From: Ferruginibacter sp.
Lineage (GTDB): Bacteria; Bacteroidota; Bacteroidia; Chitinophagales; Chitinophagaceae
Direction of reading: 5' to 3'
Assembly (NCBI GenBank): GCA_017983695.1
Contig: JAGOAX010000001.1
Span: 248,001 to 312,000, forward strand
Length of the DNA: 64,000 bases
Made by a program: the position numbers and the translations under genes. Shown piece after piece: positions 17,101-26,162 of the stretch. Each line of letters begins with the position of its first letter. The stretch's first letter is position 1. The notes under the pieces are model-generated. The model saw nothing but the letters and a program-made list of their open reading frames with translations. It had not been told where the DNA came from and ran no database searches.

Positions 17101-17222
17101 ATTACGAACATGGGATTAGCCAAATATTTGAAAATTAGTTACAATATATTTTTACAGACCGGGTGAAGTCCACAAAACCTGCTGCAGAGCAGTACCAGAA
17201 AGGGTTTACCGTTGCATATAAC

Positions 17223-17260
17223 TTAAAAGCCATGTTGCAATATTGCAACATGGCTTTTAA
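17223..17260 (-). terminator. 38-bp perfect palindrome, terminator after rplI
   Basis: Arms TTAAAAGCCATGTTGCAAT and exact complement without a spacer. It ends with CTTTTAA on either strand and could stop transcription both ways. It closes the rpsF-rpsR-rplI operon. Confidence 0.8.
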
Positions 17261-17279
17261 ATAACCTGAGGATTTGGTA

Positions 17280-17726
17280 TTACTCAGCTACTACTTCAAA
17301 TTCAACCTCAGTTTCGTTACCGTTACCAAAGTCAATTTTTGCTTTATAAGTACCCAATTCTTTTACTTCATCAATAATGCTGATGCGGCGGCGGTCAATT
17401 TCGTAGCCTTTTTGTTCTTTAATAGCTTTTGCTACCTGAACAGAAGTTACACTACCAAATATTTTACCACTTGTACCGGTTTTAGCACCCAGCTTTAAAG
17501 CGCCGTTTTGTAAAACAGCAATTACACTATTTAACTCAGCTAATAATTTAGCTTCCTTTTTAGCTTGTTGTTTTTTCTTCTCTTCCATCATTTTTACATT
17601 GGAAGGGCTTGCTTCAACAGCTAATTTTTGAGGGATAAGGTAGTTACGTCCGTAACCGTTTTTTACAGTTATCAATTCGTTTGTACCACCTAAATTATTT
17701 ACATCCTGTATTAATATTACCTGCAT
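17280..17726 (-). CDS. rplI: 50S ribosomal protein L9
   Basis: A 148-residue bL9: N-terminal domain MQVILIQDVNNLGGTNELITVKNGYGRNYLIPQKLA, long connecting helix rich in Lys/Glu (about 42-76), C-terminal domain ending in an acidic tail. It is the last gene of rpsF-rpsR-rplI, with 77 bases after rpsR. Confidence 0.96.
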   Translation of the reverse strand: MQVILIQDVNNLGGTNELITVKNGYGRNYLIPQKLAVEASPSNVKMMEEKKKQQAKKEAKLLAELNSVIAVLQNGALKLGAKTGTSGKIFGSVTSVQVAKAIKEQKGYEIDRRRISIIDEVKELGTYKAKIDFGNGNETEVEFEVVAE

Positions 17727-17803
17727 TGTTTTGCATTTTTACCCAACTCTTCGCCAAAGCTCAGAGCTTTCTCCATTAAAGGGTTAGGGTGGTGAAAAAA
17801 AAA

Positions 17804-18067
17804 TTATTTTAATAAATCTGTAACGTAAGGTAAAATAGCCATTTGACGGGCTTTTTTAACAGCATCCCCCACTTTACGCTGAAACTTTAAAGAGTTTCCG
17901 GTAATACGGCGTGGTAATAATCTGCCTTGTTCGTTAATGAACTTTTTCAAAAATTCAGCATCCTTATAATCAATATAATGGATACCCATTTTTTTAAAGC
18001 GGCAGTATTTTTTGGGGCGCTTCTCCTGCTTAATGGCAGTAAGATATTTTATTTCATTTTTTGCCAT
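17804..18067 (-). CDS. rpsR: 30S ribosomal protein S18
   Basis: An 87-residue bS18 with [20 protein letters not shown] and ISPRRITG-like [17 protein letters not shown]. It pairs with bS6 on the platform. In Bacteroidota ribosomes, bS6, bS18 and bS21 form the pocket that holds the anti-Shine-Dalgarno end of 16S rRNA; all three genes are in this window. It lies two bases after the rpsF stop. Confidence 0.96.
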   Translation of the reverse strand: MAKNEIKYLTAIKQEKRPKKYCRFKKMGIHYIDYKDAEFLKKFINEQGRLLPRRITGNSLKFQRKVGDAVKKARQMAILPYVTDLLK

Positions 18068-18069
18068 GA

Positions 18070-18423
18070 TTATGCCTCCGCTTTTTCGTTAGTAAATTTA
18101 CCGCCACTTCTCTTTTTGTTATTGTAGTCGACGGCGTATTTATCGAGTACAGTGTACATGTGACGCATCTGTGATTCGTCACGCAAAAGTTGAATTTTCA
18201 ACTTTTCATTGAAGCTGGTTGGCGCTGTGTATTCCATTACCCAGTAAAGACCGGTGGTCTTTTTGGCAATTGGATAGGCCAGTGATTTTAGTCCCCAGGC
18301 ATTGCTGTGCACCACTTCTCCACCGTTATCTTTAACGAGGTCCATGTATTTTTTCTGAGCGGCTTTAAATTCCTCTTCAGATAGCACAGGGGTAAAAATC
18401 ACCATCAATTCGTAGTTGCTCAT
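18070..18423 (-). CDS. rpsF: 30S ribosomal protein S6
   Basis: A 117-residue bS6 ([42 protein letters not shown]). First gene of the rpsF-rpsR-rplI operon. The 5' leader of about 50 bases contains a CCCG/CGGG hairpin that may be the bS6:bS18 feedback site known from other bacteria; this is inference. Confidence 0.95.
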   Translation of the reverse strand: MSNYELMVIFTPVLSEEEFKAAQKKYMDLVKDNGGEVVHSNAWGLKSLAYPIAKKTTGLYWVMEYTAPTSFNEKLKIQLLRDESQMRHMYTVLDKYAVDYNNKKRSGGKFTNEKAEA

Positions 18424-18439
18424 TTCCCTGATTTTTGTT

Positions 18440-18483
18440 TTAAATAAAATTGTTAACCCGCTTTTTAACGGGCAGCAAAGGTA
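18440..18483 (-). promoter_or_regulatory. rpsF promoter (-7 box) and leader hairpin
   Basis: TACCTTTG (18476-18483, minus) is the -7 box. Just downstream the leader folds as CCCG / CGGG around TTAAAAAG, at about 18456-18474, with a competing GTTAA/TTAAC pairing. Confidence 0.5.
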
Positions 18484-18631
18484 GGGGTTTTATAGTATAA
18501 TACAGAGTAATTTATACAGAAATTTTGCTGGTTTTCTAAATAGGGAAATAGATAGATTTTAAAGGGCATTTTCTCTGGTGTATAATCCATATAGGGTTGA
18601 AAGTCAATAATTTTACAAATCAAACTCTTAT

Positions 18632-19840
18632 ATGACAAAAAAAGAACGGGCTATCTTAGTACTGCTGGCAATTCTCAACTTTACTCATATTCTGGATTTT
18701 ATGATAATGATGCCACTGGGCAATTATTTGATGCCATACTTTAAAATATCGCCACAGCAATTTAGTTTTTTAGTGGCAAGCTATACCTTCAGTGCCAGCG
18801 CATCGGGCTTTGCAGCTATTTTTTTTGCCGATGGGTTTGACAGAAAACGTTTATTAATTACTGCTTACACCGGCTTTTTACTGGCCACACTGGCATGTGG
18901 TTTAGCACCCGGTTATACTTTTTTATTATTGGCAAGAGTTGTAGCCGGTTTATTTGGCGGCCTCATAGGCGCACAGGTTATTTCAATTATTGCCGATATA
19001 TTTCAATATGAAAGAAGAGGCAGGGCCATGGGAGCCGTTATGTCTGCATTTGCAGTAGCATCAACCATAGGCATTCCTTTGGGGTTGTATCTGGCAAATT
19101 TAATTAGCTGGCATGCACCATTTATTTTTATTGCAGCCACTGGCGCATTGCTTATTCCGCTTTTAATTTATTACCTGCCTGCAATGAACAAGCATTTACA
19201 ACAGGGCGAAAGGAAAAAAATTTCGTTTGAAGGATTTGTTGGTATTTTAAAAGATAAAAAACAATACACTGCATTAATTTTTTCGGGGCTTATCATGTTT
19301 GCCCATTTTGTTATTATACCTTTTATAAACCCTTACATGGAGTTTAATTTAGGGTACAGTAAAAAATTAACGCCTTTAATTTATTTGGTAGGTGGCATTA
19401 CCGCATTCATCGCCTCAAATTATCTCGGCAGGCTTTCTGATAAAATTGGCAAGCTTAAAATTTTTACGGTTTGCCTTTTAATATCGCTGCCATTAATGTT
19501 TATTATTACAAACCTTGTAACTATACCTTATTGGATTGTACTAGTTTTATTTGGTATGTGGTTTAGCGTAGCTACAGGCAGGGGCGTTACCTCCCAGGCA
19601 ATGATAAGTGGTGTGGTAAAACCGGAACACAGGGGAAGTTTTCAAAGTTTTAATAGCAGCGTACAGCAATTGGGCAGTGGGCTTGCCGCATTGGTTGCTG
19701 GCTTTGTAGTAACAAAAAATGCAAATGGCAGTATTGCACACTATGGTTGGCTGGGTGTTATTGGTGTTGCCGCCATGCTTATTACTTTTTTTATTGCAAG
19801 AATGACTTTTAGTACTGTTGACAAAAAAAGTATTTCGTAA
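18632..19840 (+). CDS. MFS transporter
   Basis: A 402-residue major facilitator with about 12 membrane helices. ADGFDRKRLLITAY between helices 2 and 3 fits the MFS loop motif, and GRLSDKIGKLKIF repeats it in the second half. The N-terminal part resembles the drug/sugar efflux (AraJ-like) branch. Substrate unknown. No regulator gene is adjacent; the next gene is convergent. Confidence 0.85.
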   Translation: MTKKERAILVLLAILNFTHILDFMIMMPLGNYLMPYFKISPQQFSFLVASYTFSASASGFAAIFFADGFDRKRLLITAYTGFLLATLACGLAPGYTFLLLARVVAGLFGGLIGAQVISIIADIFQYERRGRAMGAVMSAFAVASTIGIPLGLYLANLISWHAPFIFIAATGALLIPLLIYYLPAMNKHLQQGERKKISFEGFVGILKDKKQYTALIFSGLIMFAHFVIIPFINPYMEFNLGYSKKLTPLIYLVGGITAFIASNYLGRLSDKIGKLKIFTVCLLISLPLMFIITNLVTIPYWIVLVLFGMWFSVATGRGVTSQAMISGVVKPEHRGSFQSFNSSVQQLGSGLAALVAGFVVTKNANGSIAHYGWLGVIGVAAMLITFFIARMTFSTVDKKSIS

Positions 19841-19856
19841 ATAATAATTATAAAAG

Positions 19857-21596
19857 CTACTTAATTAACCTGTAAACCGGGTACCTGTTATGTCCTGGCT
19901 CATAATAGGGCGAATTTTTATAAATAAAATCCAGTTGGGCCGAATTACTGGCAGCAAATTTAGCATCTGCAGTCTTTTTCTCTTCTAATTTTTGTTTCAG
20001 AGCAGGGTTATTTTTTAATACTTCAGCTGCCAGGTCATCCCAGCGGTAATCGCTATATCCTTCTTTTTGCTGTAAAACAGCATCAAAAAAATTCCAGGCA
20101 AAAAAACTGTCATCTCCGGTTGGTTCCAGCATTTCAACAACATACCTGTTTGCACGTTGATTCATTGGAATAAAATAGTCGCCTTTCAGGAATTTTATTT
20201 TCTGTTTTATTACAGAAACCTTTACCCCGGAATTTTTATGATGTTTTTCATACGGACGGGGCGAAGATCTATAATCATCGATATGGTAGGCTTCCACTTC
20301 AATCATTGTATCATTAGCAAATTGCTTAAGTAGTACATTGTTCAACTTTAAAAGATCAATAACTGCATGCCATCCCTGCGGAATAATGTATGCCGAAGGA
20401 GCTGTTATAAGATTTGAGGGCTGAAATACATTGAAAAATTTTACCGGCTTTGTAAAAGGTTTATCATGATCGTAAAACATTCTTTTTAAACCCGTAGCAT
20501 CGCTCGGTTTAAAACCCTGTTCGTAGCCTTTAAAAGTTATGTTTGAGAATTTTGTGCTGTCAATATTCCAGCTTAATGGCCACGACTTTTCTTTTACAGT
20601 TGCTGCTTTAGCTTTATTACGTTGTACAATTAACTCATTGGCATTTACAGCAGTTTTTTCAATTACAGTTTGCATCAAAGCATAGGTAGAAAGCACCCTG
20701 TCTTTAAACGATTTAAGCATGTGTGTTTCGGGAACAAAACCTATAGTTTGAAATAACGCTGCATAGCCTGATGAATAGCGTGGGGGGTCATAAAACATTT
20801 CCATTCCTTTCCCAAAATCGGCAGTTTCAAAATTTACATAAGGCACCATATCCCATTTTTTTTCTGCCATGCCTTTATACAACTGGGGTTCAAATATATC
20901 TTTCAACCAACTACCTAAACCGGCCCCTAATTTATCATACTGCGTGGTAAGTAATGTCATCGTATGTTGGTAATCGGCCCCATCACTTACGTGGTTGTCA
21001 ATTAAAATATCAGGGTCGAGCAAATGAAAAATTTGTGCAAATGATTTTGCTTCTTTGCTGTCATTTTTTGTAAAATCACGGTTCAGGTCAAGGTTTTGTG
21101 CGTTACCACGAAAACCATACTCCTTAGGCCCATTTTGGTTTGCCCTTGAATAGGAATTCCGGTTTAAACAGCCGCCTATATTATAAACGGGAATAAAAGC
21201 CAGTACCACATTACCGGGCAATTTAATTTTGGAGTTAACTATATCTCTCACCAGCATCATACTAGCATCTATACCATCCGGTTCACCAGGATGAATACCA
21301 TTGTTAATAAGAATAACTGCCTTGTTCTGTTTGTGCCATTGCGCTGCATCAAATTTTCCGTCATTGCTTACTAAAATCAGGTGCAAAGGATAACCGGCAT
21401 CCGACATGCCCATTTCCTTTACTAAAACATTGGTTGATGCCTTATCTAAATTTTTATACCACTGTATTGCTTCAAAATAAGTAGCGCTTTCTTTGCCATT
21501 GCTTAATTCAAAGCGGCATTGCTGGGCAGCACAATATGCAGAAAAAGTAAAAAATATAACTGAGGTGAGCTGAATTCTTTGAAGAACCTTTTTCAT
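19857..21596 (-). CDS. M14-family zinc carboxypeptidase-like protein
   Basis: A 579-residue exported protein (signal peptide about 1-24, ends YCAAQ). The M14 zinc ligands are visible as His102 and Glu105 in GIHPGEPDG and His202 in DNHVSDG; Arg173 is in LNRDF, and Glu290 in PETHM could be the catalytic Glu. The family removes C-terminal residues or trims peptidoglycan stems. The C-terminal 250 residues form an extra domain found in Bacteroidota members. Periplasmic peptide processing is the likely role; substrate unknown. Confidence 0.85.
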   Translation of the reverse strand: MKKVLQRIQLTSVIFFTFSAYCAAQQCRFELSNGKESATYFEAIQWYKNLDKASTNVLVKEMGMSDAGYPLHLILVSNDGKFDAAQWHKQNKAVILINNGIHPGEPDGIDASMMLVRDIVNSKIKLPGNVVLAFIPVYNIGGCLNRNSYSRANQNGPKEYGFRGNAQNLDLNRDFTKNDSKEAKSFAQIFHLLDPDILIDNHVSDGADYQHTMTLLTTQYDKLGAGLGSWLKDIFEPQLYKGMAEKKWDMVPYVNFETADFGKGMEMFYDPPRYSSGYAALFQTIGFVPETHMLKSFKDRVLSTYALMQTVIEKTAVNANELIVQRNKAKAATVKEKSWPLSWNIDSTKFSNITFKGYEQGFKPSDATGLKRMFYDHDKPFTKPVKFFNVFQPSNLITAPSAYIIPQGWHAVIDLLKLNNVLLKQFANDTMIEVEAYHIDDYRSSPRPYEKHHKNSGVKVSVIKQKIKFLKGDYFIPMNQRANRYVVEMLEPTGDDSFFAWNFFDAVLQQKEGYSDYRWDDLAAEVLKNNPALKQKLEEKKTADAKFAASNSAQLDFIYKNSPYYEPGHNRYPVYRLIK

Positions 21597-21658
21597 TGCA
21601 GGTTTAAATTTTGCAGAAAGCTACAATTTTTTTGATTGAGAAGATGCTGTTGCAGAAA

Positions 21659-21684
21659 TGAAAAAAGGCTGCATTACTGCAACC
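21659..21684 (-). terminator. intrinsic terminator after rpsT
   Basis: GGTTGCA, four-base loop, TGCAGCC (one G-U pair), then six T on the minus strand. Confidence 0.85.
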
Positions 21685-21710
21685 TCCCTGTATAAATAAT
21701 TTCAATTAAT

Positions 21711-21965
21711 TTATTTTGCTAAAGCGTTAACCCTTTTAGCCAGTTTGCTTTTTAAATTAGCTGCTTTATTTTTATGGATAGTACCACGTTTTGCTAATTT
21801 ATCTAACATAGCAGCTACTTTTGGTAATTGCTCAGTTGCAACTGCTTTGTCACTTGCCTTTAAATCACGTATTGCATTACGGGTTGTTTTGCCATAATAG
21901 CGGTTACGTTCGTTACGTTTTGCACTCTGACGCACATCTTTCTTTGTTGCTGAATGGTTTGCCAT
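21711..21965 (-). CDS. rpsT: 30S ribosomal protein S20
   Basis: An 84-residue bS20 (MANHSATKKDVRQSAKRNERNRYYGKTTR and AAMLDKLAKRGTIHKNKAANLKSKLAKRVN in parts). Highly basic, helical and of normal length. It has its own promoter with a 7-bp tandem repeat across the expected -33 region and its own terminator. Confidence 0.96.
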   Translation of the reverse strand: MANHSATKKDVRQSAKRNERNRYYGKTTRNAIRDLKASDKAVATEQLPKVAAMLDKLAKRGTIHKNKAANLKSKLAKRVNALAK

Positions 21966-21986
21966 TTAAATCTAATTTTTGGGCTG

Positions 21987-21994
21987 CAAAGATA
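21987..21994 (-). promoter_or_regulatory. TAnnTTTG (-7) box of rpsT
   Basis: TATCTTTG on the minus strand, 21 bases upstream of the ATG. Confidence 0.65.
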
Positions 21995-22004
21995 GGGAGA
22001 ACAA

Positions 22005-22032
22005 ATGAATAATGAATAATGAATAATGAATA
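22005..22032. repeat. tandem repeat ATGAATA x4
   Basis: Four exact 7-bp units. With the -7 box at 21994-21987, a -33 element 19 bases upstream would fall at about 22014-22016, inside the array. Confidence 0.9.
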
Positions 22033-22102
22033 ATTTTTTGCCGACCCTGATTATTTCGGATAATAAAGCATTTTTGGACTATTTTACCTTTAAATATTTG
22101 CC

Positions 22103-22600
22103 ATGAATCGTTATATTTTGCTCAGCTTACACATTATTTCGCTTGTTTTACTGGGCTTTGGCTGGGTAAAAGATATGCTACATATTGACATCAGCGCTCA
22201 TTTTATAGTCAGCCTTACCCTGTTTAGTGAAAACAGGAGTGTGCTGGGTGTATTACAAACCCTGTGGCATAGTGCTAATTACTGGCCTTTCCTGCTCATT
22301 TTTTCATTTGGGATAATTGTACCGTTTGTAAAATCATTGGTTGTATTTTATCTTTTAGCAGCAAAACAGCCCGAAGCAGGCTGGTACAAGTTTGTAAATA
22401 CCATCAGCAAATGGGCTATGGCCGATGTATTTGCCATCAGCATACTGGTAGCTTTTTTAGGGGCTAATGCTATGGAAAACACCAAAGCCACATTAGAACC
22501 CGGATTTTATTTTTTTACCGGCTATGTACTATTAAGCAGTATAATAGTAATGCTGTTGGGAAAAATGGTTAACAGCCAGAAACTTTTAATGCATAATTGA
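22103..22600 (+). CDS. PqiA-like (paraquat-inducible protein A) membrane protein
   Basis: A 165-residue protein with four probable membrane helices (about 4-24, 67-88, 108-127, 133-155). FSFGIIVPFVKSLVVFYLL and ISKWAMADVFAISILVAFLG are typical of the PqiA domain (PF04403). It holds one PqiA domain, whereas E. coli PqiA has two. PqiA proteins act with MCE-type lipid transfer proteins; no MCE gene is adjacent. The start follows TACCTTTA at 22085-22092 closely, so the leader is very short. Confidence 0.8.
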   Translation: MNRYILLSLHIISLVLLGFGWVKDMLHIDISAHFIVSLTLFSENRSVLGVLQTLWHSANYWPFLLIFSFGIIVPFVKSLVVFYLLAAKQPEAGWYKFVNTISKWAMADVFAISILVAFLGANAMENTKATLEPGFYFFTGYVLLSSIIVMLLGKMVNSQKLLMHN

Positions 22601-22744
22601 ACGATATTTGCAACTCAGAAAATATCGGGAGTTTAGAATACCTGTTTAGTTTTTTGATGTAGAATCCCGGTAAAATCGGAACAACACAATAAAGCTAACC
22701 GGCCTTTCCAAAAACCAGTACAAAAATATTTACCCATTTTTATT

Positions 22745-25492
22745 ATGAAGGATTTCCAGTACATCACCAACTCTCACCCCAATTATATTGAAGGATTATA
22801 CAACGATTTTGTAAAAGACCCCAATAGTGTAGATGCAGAAATGCGCAAATTTTTTGAAGGATTTGATTTTGCAGTAAGCAGTAGTGCAAAATCAAATGGC
22901 GCTGTACCTGCAGCAACAGCATTAAATGCAGGAGGTATTGACTGGATGAGTGAGATAAGGGCATATCGCATGATTTTGGGATACAGGAACAAAGGGCATT
23001 TACTGGCTGACACCAATCCCATTCGTAAACGTAAAGACAGGGGTGCCAATATTGAATTAGGCTTTTACGGTTTTACCGAAGCTGACCTGGATAAAATTTT
23101 TAATGCTGGAAACCTTATTGGACTTGGTATCACTACATTAAAAAATATAATTGCCCATCTTGAAAAATGCTATACCGGGCCTTTAGGTATTGAATTTAAA
23201 TACATCAGTAATCAAACTAAAATAGACTGGCTGACCAATGCTGTTGAAAAAACAATGTTGCAGCCTGTAGCAATACCTCAAAAAAAACGTATTCTTCAAA
23301 AGCTGAATGAAGGCGTAATGTTTGAAAAATTTTTACATACCAAGTATATTGGCCAAAAACGTTTTAGCCTGGAAGGTGGAGAAACCACCATTGCCGCATT
23401 AGATGCTATAATAACCACTGCTGCTGATAATAATGTGCAGGAAGTGGTAATTGGTATGGCGCACAGAGGAAGGCTGAATGTGCTGGCAAATATTATGGGT
23501 AAAACCTACGAGCAGATTTTTAGTGAATTTGAAGGTGCCAGCACGCCTGACACCACAATGGGTAGTGGCGATGTAAAATACCACCTGGGTTTCAGCAGTG
23601 AAGTAGAAACCGGTAATGGAAAAAACATTCATTTAAAATTATGCCCCAATCCTTCGCACCTTGAAGCCGTGGATCCTGTAGTAGTTGGTTTTGCAAGGAG
23701 TAAAGCAGATATTTTATACAAAAGCGATTACGACAAGATTCTTCCAATACTTATCCATGGCGATGCTTCTATAGCCGGCCAGGGTATTGTATATGAACTT
23801 TTGCAGATGAGCGGATTACCGGGTTATTATACCGGTGGTACTATTCATTTTGTAATTAATAATCAAATTGGTTTTACTACCGATTTTGAAGATGCCCGTA
23901 CTGCAGATTATTGCACTTCCGTTGCTGCAATGGTGCAGGCACCGGTACTGCATGTGAATGGTGATAATGCTGAAGCTGTAATTAAAGCAGTTGAAATTGC
24001 CACTTTATTCCGCCAGGAGTTTAACAGCGATATTTTTATTGATATGGTTTGCTACCGCCGCCACGGACATAACGAAGGTGATGAGCCGAAGTTTACACAG
24101 CCGCAACTATATGCCATTATTGAAAAACATTTAAACCCACGTGAGGTTTATACACAATATTTAATTGAAAATGGTGAAGCTGATGCAAAAGAACTGGCAA
24201 AAGAAATGGAACAAAAATTTTTGGCCGACCTGCAGGAGCGTTTAGATGATGTTAAACAGAACCCTTTACCTTATCATTACCAGCAACCCGAACTGGATTG
24301 GAAAAGTTTACGTAAAGCCAAAGCCGAAGATTTTGATACCTCACCTGTAACAGCTATTAAAGAAGAGGAGTTTAAACAATTATTTGACGGACTGATGAAA
24401 TGGCCCGAAGGCTTTAAACCCCTGCGTAAAGTTGATAAACTGATACAGGATAAAATAAAACTATTTGCCGACGAGAAAAAAATTGATTGGGCCACAGGCG
24501 AATTAATGGCTTACGGAAGTTTACTAATTGAAGGCAAAGATGTACGTATGAGCGGACAGGATGTAAAGAGAGGAACATTTAGCCACAGGCATGCAGTTAT
24601 TTACGACGAAATAACCAATAAGGGATATAACAGGCTGAATCATTTTACAGACAAACAATCGCCATTCCGTATTTATAACTCTTTATTGAGCGAATATGCA
24701 GTGCTGGGTTTTGAATATGGTTATGGCATGGCTAACCCCAATGCATTAGTAATTTGGGAGGCACAGTTTGGCGATTTTTGTAATGGAGCACAAACTATGA
24801 TCGACCAGTTTATTGCTGCTGCGGAAACCAAATGGCAGCGTATGAATGGCATTGTAATGTTGTTGCCACATGGTTACGAAGGGCAGGGACCGGAACATAG
24901 CAGCGCCAGGATGGAACGCTTTTTACAGCAATGTGCTGAATTAAATATGTCGGTAACCAACGTTACCACCGCTGCAAATTTCTTTCATGTTTTAAGAAGA
25001 CAGCTTGCCAGGCCATTTAGAAAACCGTTGATCAATTTTTCGCCAAAAGCAAACCTGCGCCACCCGGGCAGCTATAGTTTAATTAGCGATTTTACCAGTG
25101 GCGGATTTAAAGAAGTAATTGATGATATTGCAGTGAAAGATGCTGGTACAATAAAAAAAGTATTACTCTGCAGCGGTAAAGTATATTTTGATCTGCTGGA
25201 AAAACAACAAAAAGAAAACATAACCGATGTTGCTATAATCCGTTTAGAACAAATTCATCCGTTACCACAAAAACAATTGGATGAATTGTATAAAAAATAC
25301 AGCAAAGCCATTTGGTATTGGGTACAGGAAGAACCATTGAATATGGGAGCTGCAACTTTTCTCCGGATGAATTTAAAGAATATTAATTTCTATATCATCA
25401 GCAGGCAAGCCAGTGCATCAACTGCAAGTGGTTATGGAAAAATTCATGCTAAGGAACAGGCACAGATTATTGACACTGCATTTAGTATTTAA
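22745..25492 (+). CDS. sucA: 2-oxoglutarate dehydrogenase E1 component
   Basis: A 915-residue thiamine-diphosphate enzyme of the TCA cycle. N-terminal segment SHPNYIEGLYNDFVKDPNSV; thiamine region with MAHRGRLNVLANIMGK, HGDASIAGQGIVYE and NNQIGFTT; late conserved HSSARMERFLQ and VVWVQEEPLNMG-like YWVQEEP. Length is normal. It decarboxylates 2-oxoglutarate and passes succinyl to E2. The E2 gene (sucB), often next in the order, is absent here: the convergent pdeM gene begins to overlap the space six bases downstream. Confidence 0.96.
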   Translation: MKDFQYITNSHPNYIEGLYNDFVKDPNSVDAEMRKFFEGFDFAVSSSAKSNGAVPAATALNAGGIDWMSEIRAYRMILGYRNKGHLLADTNPIRKRKDRGANIELGFYGFTEADLDKIFNAGNLIGLGITTLKNIIAHLEKCYTGPLGIEFKYISNQTKIDWLTNAVEKTMLQPVAIPQKKRILQKLNEGVMFEKFLHTKYIGQKRFSLEGGETTIAALDAIITTAADNNVQEVVIGMAHRGRLNVLANIMGKTYEQIFSEFEGASTPDTTMGSGDVKYHLGFSSEVETGNGKNIHLKLCPNPSHLEAVDPVVVGFARSKADILYKSDYDKILPILIHGDASIAGQGIVYELLQMSGLPGYYTGGTIHFVINNQIGFTTDFEDARTADYCTSVAAMVQAPVLHVNGDNAEAVIKAVEIATLFRQEFNSDIFIDMVCYRRHGHNEGDEPKFTQPQLYAIIEKHLNPREVYTQYLIENGEADAKELAKEMEQKFLADLQERLDDVKQNPLPYHYQQPELDWKSLRKAKAEDFDTSPVTAIKEEEFKQLFDGLMKWPEGFKPLRKVDKLIQDKIKLFADEKKIDWATGELMAYGSLLIEGKDVRMSGQDVKRGTFSHRHAVIYDEITNKGYNRLNHFTDKQSPFRIYNSLLSEYAVLGFEYGYGMANPNALVIWEAQFGDFCNGAQTMIDQFIAAAETKWQRMNGIVMLLPHGYEGQGPEHSSARMERFLQQCAELNMSVTNVTTAANFFHVLRRQLARPFRKPLINFSPKANLRHPGSYSLISDFTSGGFKEVIDDIAVKDAGTIKKVLLCSGKVYFDLLEKQQKENITDVAIIRLEQIHPLPQKQLDELYKKYSKAIWYWVQEEPLNMGAATFLRMNLKNINFYIISRQASASTASGYGKIHAKEQAQIIDTAFSI

Positions 25493-25498
25493 AAGAAA

Positions 25499-26161
25499 TT
25501 AAATACTGACAATACTGTTGTTTACAATTGCAAAAGCCTTCTCCTTTTTTGAAGGTTCCACTAAATAAGTGCCGGTAAATTTTCCAAAGGCTGGCAGTAC
25601 CGCATATTTTTGTGTGAAATAAAAACAGGGAAAGCGAAGCGACTGTTTCCCCAATCCTTTTATACTTACCGCAGGATGAATATGGCCACTGAAAAAATAA
25701 TCAGCATCATTTATTTCTTCCTCTGTCACATCTTCAATATGATGTACAAATAAAAAATTATTCCTGCGCCATATTCTTTCAGCAGTTTCAATACCTGCAT
25801 TTTTGTACCATGTTTCAGGAACAATATCATGATTACCTTTTACTAATAAAATAGGAACATGTTGCAGATCATTTCTCCATTTTAAAAATAATTCGTGTTC
25901 TTTATTTTCTACACTGTGAAAAAGATCACCTACAATTACTACCAACTCGGGTTTAAAAAACTGTAAAGCTGAAATCAATCGCTGCATATCTTCCTTCATC
26001 ACCGCATGAGGAATAGCAATACCACTTTTTCTAAAATGGCCGCTTTTACCTAAGTGTAAATCTGACAGTATTAATATTTTTTCCTGCTCCCAAAAAACAA
26101 TTTTATCACTGCTTAAAATAAAATCGTTTTGACTGATGGTATGTTTGATAAACGATGGCAT
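25499..26161 (-). CDS. pdeM: ligase-associated DNA damage response endonuclease PdeM
   Basis: A 220-residue metallophosphoesterase. Metal-binding motifs in order: LSDLHLGKSGHFRKSG (Asp34, His36), VGDLFHS (Asp79), GNHD and GHIHP. The GKSGHFRKSGIAIP part marks the PdeM branch that occurs with an Lhr-type helicase, an ATP-dependent ligase and an exonuclease. It starts one base after the helicase stop, so both are one operon. The ligase and exonuclease genes of the usual four-gene cluster are not next to them. Confidence 0.9.
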   Translation of the reverse strand: MPSFIKHTISQNDFILSSDKIVFWEQEKILILSDLHLGKSGHFRKSGIAIPHAVMKEDMQRLISALQFFKPELVVIVGDLFHSVENKEHELFLKWRNDLQHVPILLVKGNHDIVPETWYKNAGIETAERIWRRNNFLFVHHIEDVTEEEINDADYFFSGHIHPAVSIKGLGKQSLRFPCFYFTQKYAVLPAFGKFTGTYLVEPSKKEKAFAIVNNSIVSI

Positions 26162-26162
26162 T

